Positions 1-5,061 of a DNA stretch of 5,762 nt are shown in pieces. Each line of letters begins with the position of its first letter. Position 1 is the first letter of the stretch. The DNA lies in the NCBI GenBank assembly GCA_021812735.1, contig JAKAMV010000667.1, forward strand, positions 1 to 5,762. Reading direction: 5' to 3'. Source of the DNA: Chloroflexota bacterium (lineage in GTDB: Bacteria > Chloroflexota > Limnocylindria > Limnocylindrales > CSP1-4). The notes below the pieces were generated by a model. It was not told the DNA's origin. It saw only the letters and a program-made list of their open reading frames with translations, and made no database searches. Made by a program: the position numbers and the translations under genes.

Positions 1-812
1 ACGGGTGGAAGGTCGGTGACCGGGTCGCCGGCACCTCGCACGACGCCTGCGGCGTCTGCCAGAAGTGCGTCGAGGGCCAGTACAACCTGTGCGAGAACTA
101 CGGAAGGCCCGGGCTCCACAAGCAGTACGGGCACAACCACCAGGGCGCCGACGCAACCTACGTGGTGCAGGGCGTGAAGACGATCTTCCGGCTCCCAGAC
201 GGGCTGACGTTCGACGACGGCGCGCTCGTGGACCCGGCGTCGATCGCGCTCCACGTCGCCAACCGCGGCGGCGTCCGGCCGGGCGACACCGTGGCCATCA
301 CGGGCGCCGGGACGATCGGGATGCTGGCGGGCGACGCGGCGCTGGTCCGCGGCGCTGGCCGGGTCATCGTCGTCGGTCGCGGGTACCGCCTCGCAAAGGC
401 GGCGTCCATGGGCTTCGAGACCGTGGACTCCACGGCTGGCGACGCCGTCACGACCGTCCGGGCGATGACCGGCGGCCTCGGCGTCGACGTCGCGCTCGAG
501 TGCGCGGGCGCGCCCGAGACGGTCAACGCGGCGCTCGGCATGCTCCGGCGCGGCGGGCGGTGCGCGGCTGTGGGCATCCCCACCGAGGGCGTGACGATCG
601 GGTTGCAGAGGCTCGTGCTTGACGAACTGGAGCTGGTCGGGTCGCGGGCGTCGGCGGGCGAGATGCGGAGGGTCATGCCACTCGTTGAGCAGGGACGCGT
701 GCGCGTGCGCGAGATGGTCACGCATCGCTTCTCGCTCACCGACTACCCGAGGGCGCTCGCCACGTTCAACGATCGGGCAGGCGGCGCGATCAAGATCATC
801 GTCAACCCATGA
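1..812 (+). CDS. Zinc-dependent medium-chain alcohol/polyol dehydrogenase, 5'-truncated by window edge
   Basis: Partial gene: 269 codons are visible, reading from base 3, against about 340-350 residues usual for the family. About 75-80 N-terminal residues, including the first catalytic-zinc ligands, lie outside the window. Seen: a structural-zinc motif C-x2-C-x2-C-x7-C (visible residues 16, 19, 22, 30); an Asp in DPASIALH (residue 77), where the family has a Glu/Asp near the catalytic zinc; and a Rossmann GAGTIG motif (101-106). These place it in the threonine/sorbitol/idonate-dehydrogenase branch of zinc MDR enzymes: cytosolic, NAD(P)-dependent oxidation of a secondary alcohol to a ketone. 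After the second Rossmann strand the sequence reads VVGRG, without the acidic residue typical of NAD-specific members, which may favour NADP (inference). The stop at 810-812 is clean. A short-chain dehydrogenase follows about 840 bases downstream, consistent with sugar or polyol catabolism. Family is secure; substrate unknown. Confidence 0.93.
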   Translation, partial: GWKVGDRVAGTSHDACGVCQKCVEGQYNLCENYGRPGLHKQYGHNHQGADATYVVQGVKTIFRLPDGLTFDDGALVDPASIALHVANRGGVRPGDTVAITGAGTIGMLAGDAALVRGAGRVIVVGRGYRLAKAASMGFETVDSTAGDAVTTVRAMTGGLGVDVALECAGAPETVNAALGMLRRGGRCAAVGIPTEGVTIGLQRLVLDELELVGSRASAGEMRRVMPLVEQGRVRVREMVTHRFSLTDYPRALATFNDRAGGAIKIIVNP

Positions 813-823
813 CGCGGGCCTCA

Positions 824-1218
824 CGATCCTGCTTGCCGCGGGCACCAGCTGGCCGCGGGGCACCAGTGGCGAACCCGCACCACATCCTCACCGCACAGCT
901 GCTCGCCGTGGGCATCGAGCTCACGCCCGGCGAGACGCGCGATTCCGACGGCGGGGGGCTCGCGGCTTGACCCGGACTCGGTCGTGGCGAACCGGACGCC
1001 GGGCGCCGCGGCGGTTGCCGCCACCGCATCGCCCCACGTCGTCTCGCGCTCGGCCCAGATGTAGCCCAACCCAGTGCGGCGCGGAGCGTGGCCTCGGCGT
1101 CCGCCGCGACCTCAGCCCCAGGCCGGAGCGCCCGTCCCGCGGCGTCGACCTCGTCGACCGCGGCGATCCGAGGGCCGCGCCAGTCGGGCGCGCAGGCGCG
1201 CGGGCCGAAAGCCGGCAC
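824..1218 (-). other. Gene-free stretch with frame-broken, coding-like minus-strand material
   Basis: No intact gene is visible between the zinc dehydrogenase and the phosphatase remnant. On the minus strand, one open frame (from about 1218 to about 1075) and a second (from about 1069 down to 824) both have G/C-rich third positions and would join into one plausible polypeptide if a single frameshift near 1070 were allowed. The second frame includes GYIWAERETTW. I do not recognise a family. The second codon positions are more GC-rich than in the real genes here, which argues against live coding. The plus strand also holds a 53-codon frame (809-970) that overlaps the dehydrogenase stop codon, again unrecognised. 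The best reading is decayed gene debris, possibly linked to the phosphatase remnant next to it on the same strand, but chance open frames in GC-rich DNA cannot be excluded. Confidence 0.25.
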
Positions 1219-1305
1219 ATCCTCAACCTGCGACTGTTTCGCGCGGGCCGCACGGACGCTACCGGGCCGCGGTGAGAACGGCGCCGGAGTGTGGCCCGGA
1301 GCCGC

Positions 1306-1502
1306 CTACGCGGGCTCGAGCAACAGGGACCGCAGCCGCTGCCGCGCGGCATCCTCGGGAGCGAGGCCCGGCAGGATCGCCGAGCGGTAGACAGCCCGGT
1401 CCGCCGGCGCATCCCGCCGCCAGCCAGGTGGCCGCCGACGGAGCGGAAGTTGACGAGCCCGAGGAGCGGGGCGGGTCCCTCAGGATGCTCGTGGTGGCGC
1501 AT
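1306..1502 (-). pseudogene. Remnant of a tyrosine-phosphatase-like protein (Y_phosphatase3 type), frameshifted and truncated
   Basis: Reading the minus strand from an ATG at 1502-1500, the frame gives LVNFRSVGGHLAGGGMRRR. This matches the N-terminal signature of the bacterial tyrosine/serine phosphatase family (NFRDxGG ... xRxGxLYRS). The reading then degrades, but shifting by one base near 1392 continues the family pattern: YRSAILPGLAPEDAARQRLR, then LLLEPA and a TAG at 1308-1306. Restoring one base after the CTG would give Gly-Leu-Val-Tyr-Arg-Ser, exactly the expected box, so a single-base deletion is the simplest explanation. The half carrying the catalytic H-C-x5-R loop is absent; no such motif was found in minus-strand frames further left. 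The intact family is about 230-270 residues, against about 65 codons here. Seen: signature and frame break. Inferred: a decayed gene. A sequencing error could explain the shift but not the missing catalytic half. Confidence 0.7.
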
Positions 1503-1642
1503 CCGGCTCTGGCGCTTGACCGTAGATCGACCACACCACCACACGGTACGCCACGCGATGATCGGGCCTGAGCACCAGCCCCCACGCGACCGGGCACCGG
1601 AGATCGGTGACAGAATAGCGCCTCGGCGCGTTGACCACCCCT

Positions 1643-1647
1643 GGGAG
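1643..1647 (+). promoter_or_regulatory. Ribosome binding site of the short-chain dehydrogenase
   Basis: GGGAG sits four bases before the ATG at 1652 and supports that start over the in-frame TTG at 1631, which would add seven residues (MTTPGST) and has no better Shine-Dalgarno in front of it. The spacing is on the short side. Upstream, CAGAATAG around 1611-1618 is a rare A/T-rich spot that could contribute to a -10 element, but no matching -35 is evident. Confidence 0.5.
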
Positions 1648-1651
1648 CACG

Positions 1652-2437
1652 ATGAGCTATCTCGACACCTTCAGCCTTGCAGGTCGCGTCGCATTCGTGC
1701 CGGGTGGCGGCGGTGCGATCGGCACTGCCGTCGCCAAGGCGCTCGCCGGGGCCGGCGCCCGCGTGGCGATCGCGAACCACACGCTCGACAAGGCCGAGGC
1801 GGCTGCCGAGGCGGTACGTTCGGCAGGCGGCGACGCGATCGGGCTGCAGGCCGATGCGACCGTCGAGGCCGACTGCGAGCGGGCAGTCTCCTCGACCGTC
1901 GAGCGGTTCGGGCGCCTGGACATCGTCGTCAACTGCGTCGGTGGCGGGGCCGGCAAGGTCCTGTTCGACGCTCAGGAGTACCCGAGGGACGCCTGGGACT
2001 GGATCATGGAGCTCAACGTCAGGGGCGTCCTGGTGCCGACGCAGGCGGCCGTGCGAGCGATGATTGACGCAGGTCATGGCGGCAGGGTCGTGAACATCAG
2101 CTCCGTCCGCGCCAAGCTGGGGATTGGCGCCGGCTACTCGGCCTACGTGGCGGCCAAGGGGGCCGTCGAGTCGCTGACCCGCCAGTGGGCGACCGAGTGG
2201 GCCCGTCATGGCATCAACGTCAACGCGATCTCCCCGACGTTCGTCGACACCCCACAGGTTGCGATGCTCCTGGATGATCCGACCTTCCGGGACGGTATCG
2301 TCCGACGGATCCCCCTTGGGCGCGTCGGCGCTACCGAGGACATGACCGGCGCAGTCGTCTTCCTGTGCTCCGATGCGGCCTCGTTCATCACGGGGCAAGT
2401 GCTCGGGATCGACGGCGGCCTCACGGCGACCCAGTAA
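1652..2437 (+). CDS. Short-chain dehydrogenase/reductase (SDR family oxidoreductase)
   Basis: A complete 261-residue classical SDR, the usual 250-260 length: cytosolic, NAD(P)H-dependent oxidation of an alcohol or reduction of a ketone. Seen, in order: cofactor loop PGGGGAIG (residues 17-24), where the family's Thr is replaced by Pro; NCVGG (94-98) in place of NNAG; Asn122; Ser150/Ser151 in NISS; Tyr165-x3-Lys169 in YVAAK; and the C-terminal IDGGL typical of the gluconate-5-dehydrogenase/FabG-like group. The gap from the second Ser to the catalytic Tyr is 14 rather than the commoner 13, an insertion I associate with gluconate-dehydrogenase-like members. ATG at 1652 is chosen because GGGAG precedes it. 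It lies alone on its strand, separated from the zinc dehydrogenase by degraded sequence, so cotranscription is unlikely unless that decay is recent. Similar MDR+SDR pairs serve L-idonate/gluconate pathways (idnD/idnO in E. coli), but substrate assignment here would be a guess. Confidence 0.93.
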   Translation: MSYLDTFSLAGRVAFVPGGGGAIGTAVAKALAGAGARVAIANHTLDKAEAAAEAVRSAGGDAIGLQADATVEADCERAVSSTVERFGRLDIVVNCVGGGAGKVLFDAQEYPRDAWDWIMELNVRGVLVPTQAAVRAMIDAGHGGRVVNISSVRAKLGIGAGYSAYVAAKGAVESLTRQWATEWARHGINVNAISPTFVDTPQVAMLLDDPTFRDGIVRRIPLGRVGATEDMTGAVVFLCSDAASFITGQVLGIDGGLTATQ

Positions 2438-2438
2438 T

Positions 2439-2454
2439 CCCGCCGTCACGCGGG
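2439..2454 (+). terminator. Possible weak hairpin just after the SDR gene
   Basis: CCCGC (2439-2443) can pair with GCGGG (2450-2454) around a six-base loop, starting one base after the dehydrogenase stop codon. The stem is only five pairs and no T-run follows, so it does not meet the standard of an intrinsic terminator. It could still be a transcript-end hairpin. Confidence 0.25.
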
Positions 2455-2556
2455 CATCCAGATCGGCAGGATGGTGCTCGAGCCCATCCGTGACCGCGCC
2501 CGTCCCGTCGGCAACCGGCCCACTGCCGATCGCCCGGGATGCCGAGCCACACGACC

Positions 2557-2585
2557 CTTGACGCATTCTTGAGGGGACCTTGCCC
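2557..2585 (+). promoter_or_regulatory. Candidate response-regulator operator: three heptamers at 11-base spacing, upstream of the regulator gene
   Basis: Three direct repeats begin exactly 11 bases apart: cTTGACG (2557-2563), cTTGAGG (2568-2574) and cTTGCCC (2579-2585). OmpR/PhoB-family regulators bind as head-to-tail dimers to direct half-sites with one-helical-turn (11-base) spacing, so the layout fits the regulator encoded about 115 bases downstream. A near-identical array lies after the kinase gene at 4571-4599. Autoregulation is inferred. No convincing -10 element can be placed because the leader is GC-rich. Confidence 0.55.
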
Positions 2586-2700
2586 CAACCCCGATGGCAT
2601 GTGGCGAGCCACCGCCGGAAAATGGCCTTCAGCACCGGCAGACAGCCCGGGCCGCCTCGCTCCTGCGAAGTCCATTGCCCGTTTGCGACGGACCCCTCTG

Positions 2701-3441
2701 GTGACGACCACCTCAAAGCCCACTGACGCCCTCGGCCTTCCGCCGAGCCAACGCGCCCCGCGAGTCCTCGTGGTGGATGACGAGCCGCCGATCGTTGACC
2801 TCATCGCCGGCTACCTCGACCGCGAAGGGTGGAGGGTGCGGACGGCTGGCGACGGCCACGAAGCGCTAGCCGAGGCCCACGAATTCGGGCCCGACGCGGT
2901 CATCCTGGACCTGATGCTGCCGGGCCTCGACGGCATCGAGGTCTGCAAGCAGCTCCGGACGTTCTCCGACGCCTACGTGCTCATGCTCACCGCCCGCAGC
3001 GAGGAGGTCGACCGGATCGTCGGGCTGGCGGTGGGGGCGGACGACTACCTGGCCAAGCCGTTCTCGCCGCGGGAGCTGGTCGCCCGGGTCAAGGCGCTGC
3101 TGCGGAGGCCGCGGACCGCTGCGCTGACAGCGAGTCCGGGCGCCCCGAGCCCGGGCCTGACGATCGACGCGGGGCGCCGCGTCGTGCGGGTCGACGGGCG
3201 ACCTGTCGAGCTGACGGTGACGGAGTTCGACCTGCTGGCGGCGCTCGCTGGGGAACCCGGGATCGTCATGCCGCGCTCCCGCCTGTTCGACGCCGTGTGG
3301 GGCGAGGGGTACCTCGCCGACGACCACCTCGTCGACGTGCACATCGCGAACATCCGCCGCAAGCTCGGGGACGACCCGGCGAGCCCCCGCTTCATCGACA
3401 CCGTCCGGGGCATCGGCTACCGGATGCGCGAGGCGCAGTGA
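2701..3441 (+). CDS. OmpR-family two-component response regulator
   Basis: DNA-binding transcription factor of 246 residues, activated by phosphoryl transfer from the kinase encoded next. Receiver domain, about residues 21-136: acidic pocket Asp26-Asp27, phospho-acceptor Asp70 (in ILDLMLPGLDG), Thr97 and Lys119 (YLAKPFSP), so all key residues are present. A linker rich in Ala, Pro and Ser (about 137-151) leads to a C-terminal winged helix (about 152-243) with VTEFDLL, the VDVHIANIRRKLGDD region and the family-typical ending DTVRGIGYRM. The start is set at GTG 2701: codons upstream to the in-frame ATGs at 2539 and 2599 have many A/T third positions and no domain, and that stretch contains the operator array. 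The Shine-Dalgarno is weak (ACGGA, 2688-2692). The stop overlaps the kinase start by one base (TGATG), giving translational coupling. The regulator probably acts on the TTGACC-type arrays on both sides of the operon. Confidence 0.95.
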   Translation: MTTTSKPTDALGLPPSQRAPRVLVVDDEPPIVDLIAGYLDREGWRVRTAGDGHEALAEAHEFGPDAVILDLMLPGLDGIEVCKQLRTFSDAYVLMLTARSEEVDRIVGLAVGADDYLAKPFSPRELVARVKALLRRPRTAALTASPGAPSPGLTIDAGRRVVRVDGRPVELTVTEFDLLAALAGEPGIVMPRSRLFDAVWGEGYLADDHLVDVHIANIRRKLGDDPASPRFIDTVRGIGYRMREAQ

Positions 3442-4529
3442 TGGTCCCCCGCTCGCTCCGGGCGCGGCTCCTTGCGGCCTTCGTCGCGGTCGCGGTCGCC
3501 GCGCTCGGCACGGTCGGCGTCGCGGTGCTCCTCGTCGGGCCGCCCTACTTCTCGGAGGCGATGGGCCACCTCCCGGGCGACCCCATGGGCCTGGCCATGG
3601 GGATGGCGACCCAGATGGCGTTCGTGGACGCGATGCGCCGGGCGCTCCTCGCGGCGACCGTGATCGCCCTCGTCACCGCAGCCTTGGTGAGCCTGGCTGT
3701 CGCGGCGCGGATCGCCCGACCCGTGACGCGGCTCGCCGACGCGTCGCGACGCATCGCCGCCGGGCACTACGCGGAGCGCGTCGACACCGCCGAGCCGGGC
3801 GAGATCGCGGATCTCGCTACCTCGTTCAACGACATGGCCGCCTCGCTCGAGGCGACGGAGCGGCGCCGGATCCAGCTGGTCGGCGACGTCGCACACGAGC
3901 TGCGCACACCCCTCTCGACGCTCGACGGATACCTCGAGGGGCTCGAGGACGGCGTCATCGCCCCGAGCGCGCAGACGTGGCACCTGCTCCGCGCCGAGAC
4001 GGCCCGGCTGACCCGGATGGTGAACGAGCTCGCGGAGCTCTGGCGAGCGGAGTCGCACCAGCTCCCGCTGCACGCCGAGGACCTCGACGCCGCCGAGGTG
4101 GCGCGCGAGGTCGCCGCTCGCTTCGTACCTCAGGCAGCCTGCCGGGGCATCGCCATCGCGGTTCCCGGGTCGCACGTGGCCGTGAACGCCGACCGCGACC
4201 GGGTTGCCCAGATCCTGTCGAACTACCTCTCCAACGCGCTCCGCCACTCGCCCGACGGCGCAGCGATTGAGGTCCGGGCCTCCACGGCGGGCGGCTGCGG
4301 TCGGCTGTCGGTGACCGACCACGGGCCGGGCCTCGCCGCCGACCAGCTCGAGGCAGTGTTCGAGCGCTTCTACAGGGTCGACCCGGCGCGGACGCGGGCC
4401 GACGGCGGCGCTGGGATCGGACTCGCGATCGTTCGCGCCCTCGCCGACGCGATGGGCGGCCGGGCGTGGGCCGAGAGCGGCGGCCCGGGAGCCGGGGCGA
4501 CGTTCATCGTCGACCTGCCGGCGGCCTGA
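3441..4529 (+). CDS. Membrane sensor histidine kinase, partner of the upstream response regulator
   Basis: Inner-membrane sensor of 362 residues that autophosphorylates on His and passes the phosphate to the regulator. Layout: membrane segment 1 (about 10-32); a short extracytoplasmic loop (about 33-67); membrane segment 2 (about 68-89); HAMP domain (about 90-142, with RPVTRLADA and FNDMAASLE); a dimerisation/phospho-acceptor helix with His152 in DVAHELRTPLS; then an ATPase domain with N box NYLSNALRHS (Asn261, Asn265), G1 box DHGPG (293-297), F box VFERFYR (306-312) and G2 box GAGIGLAI (323-330). All catalytic boxes are intact. The loop is only about 35 residues but has six Met (41, 49, 53, 55, 59, 65) and one His (43), too small for a folded sensor domain; it could bind a soft metal such as Cu(I), or sensing may be within the membrane. 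ATG at 3441 overlaps the regulator stop by one base. The signal is unknown. Confidence 0.95.
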   Translation: MVPRSLRARLLAAFVAVAVAALGTVGVAVLLVGPPYFSEAMGHLPGDPMGLAMGMATQMAFVDAMRRALLAATVIALVTAALVSLAVAARIARPVTRLADASRRIAAGHYAERVDTAEPGEIADLATSFNDMAASLEATERRRIQLVGDVAHELRTPLSTLDGYLEGLEDGVIAPSAQTWHLLRAETARLTRMVNELAELWRAESHQLPLHAEDLDAAEVAREVAARFVPQAACRGIAIAVPGSHVAVNADRDRVAQILSNYLSNALRHSPDGAAIEVRASTAGGCGRLSVTDHGPGLAADQLEAVFERFYRVDPARTRADGGAGIGLAIVRALADAMGGRAWAESGGPGAGATFIVDLPAA

Positions 4530-4570
4530 CGGGATCGAGCGGCCGGCCACCGGGGACGCTTCCGTCGCGC

Positions 4571-4599
4571 CTTGACCGAGTCTTGACCGGGATCTGACC
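4571..4599 (+). promoter_or_regulatory. Second candidate operator: three heptamers at 11-base spacing, downstream of the kinase gene
   Basis: cTTGACC (4571-4577), cTTGACC (4582-4588) and tCTGACC (4593-4599) start exactly 11 bases apart, in the same orientation and phase as the array at 2557-2585 and better conserved. It begins 42 bases after the kinase stop, outside any gene. Its place and direction suggest control of a transcript running rightward from about 4620 by the same regulator. No convincing protein gene follows, so the target is unknown. A lone -35 box is an alternative for one copy, but would not explain three phased copies. Confidence 0.6.
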
Positions 4600-4674
4600 C
4601 GCTCTCCATCGACCTCCCGTGACGCCCGGCCGATCATGGCATCGGCCCGATTCGGCCAGCACCGCATCGCAGGA

Positions 4675-4692
4675 GGCGCCGGCGCCGGCGCC
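4675..4692. repeat. Three tandem copies of GGCGCC
   Basis: GGCGCC is repeated three times head to tail. Each unit is a palindrome, so the whole 18 bases is self-complementary. AGGAG flanks it on both sides (4671-4675, sharing its last base with the repeat, and 4693-4697). No coding role is evident; it may be a slippage-prone simple repeat. Confidence 0.8.
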
Positions 4693-5021
4693 AGGAGCAC
4701 CGAACGTCCTCGCCGTGTTCATCACCGAGCCGGCCGCTGACGTGAAGAGGTACGCGCAGCGCGCCGGACGTCGACGGCAGGCCCGCTCAGCGCGGCCGCG
4801 GACAACCCGCTGGCAGCACCGCCTCATGTGCGCGTCAACCCGCCCGGGGGATCGCGGGCAGGCTCCGTCTGCGCAGCCGGAAGGCGGGTCCCGCAACACG
4901 ACTGGAGCCCGGTCGGCATCGCTTCACCGTCCGTAGCCGCTGCCGTCCGTCGCTGCCGCCGCTCGACCCGCGACCGGAAGCAACTTGTCAGCTTGCTGGC
5001 CCAGCCTCGCCCGAGTGACCG

Positions 5022-5036
5022 CGGCGGCGGCGGCGG
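5022..5036. repeat. CGG trinucleotide tract, five units
   Basis: Five perfect CGG units lie just beyond the 3' end of narI. This is a simple repeat in GC-rich spacer DNA, with no function indicated. Confidence 0.8.
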
Positions 5037-5040
5037 CCGT

Positions 5041-5061
5041 GCCCGGGGTCAGCTCCCGGGC
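5041..5061 (-). terminator. GC-rich inverted repeat across the narI stop codon
   Basis: GCCCGGG (5041-5047) pairs perfectly with CCCGGGC (5055-5061) around a seven-base loop that contains the narI stop (5049-5051). A second small hairpin, CGGCT-CCC-AGCCG (5061-5073), abuts it inside the last codons. The stems are strong, but no T-run follows on the minus strand, so this is not a textbook intrinsic terminator. A 3'-end stabilising or Rho-assisted role is possible. Confidence 0.4.

Larger units (their letters stand above)
4600..5040. other. Gene-free interval between the kinase and narI
   Basis: About 440 bases with no recognisable gene on either strand. Open frames exist (for example + 4619-4936 and - 4899-4504), but they are rich in Arg, Pro, Ser and Ala, lack Shine-Dalgarno signals at usable distance, and show no domain. 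A short + frame from the ATG at 4636 ends after 34 codons. An AGGAGG at 4671-4676 has no start codon at a suitable distance. The interval holds a GGCGCC triplet repeat and a CGG tract, listed separately. It is bounded by the second operator array on the left and the end of narI on the right, so it may hold a non-coding transcript or the remains of a lost target gene. Confidence 0.5.

Noticed and set aside
809..970. A 53-codon + strand frame whose ATG overlaps the zinc dehydrogenase stop (ATGA), containing ANPHHILTAQLLAVGIELTPG
   Set aside because: Good third-position bias and overlap, but no Shine-Dalgarno evidence, no recognised family, an odd Arg/Pro-rich start, and competing frames of similar quality on the other strand.
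2539..2700. N-terminal extension of the response regulator from upstream ATGs at 2539 or 2599
   Set aside because: Third codon positions are about 40% A/T there, unlike the rest of the gene; the extension would be translated through the operator array and adds no domain before the receiver.
1259..2716. Long minus-strand open frame antisense to the SDR gene
   Set aside because: It is the antisense shadow of a gene with intact SDR motifs, with composition and low-complexity features of a non-coding frame.
4571..4611. Sigma-70 promoter using TTGACC as a -35 box
   Set aside because: No TATAAT-like hexamer lies 16-18 bases downstream of either TTGACC; three copies in exact 11-base phase fit a regulator site better.
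4675..4697. Mobile-element end or target-site duplication suggested by AGGAG on both sides of the GGCGCC repeat
   Set aside because: The enclosed 18 bases are only a simple palindromic repeat; there is no transposase and no terminal structure of an insertion sequence.
4619..4936. + strand open frame of 105 codons after the second operator
   Set aside because: Arg/Ser/Pro/Ala-rich composition typical of chance frames in GC-rich DNA, no ribosome binding site and no domain; it crosses the GGCGCC repeat as Ala-Pro repeats.
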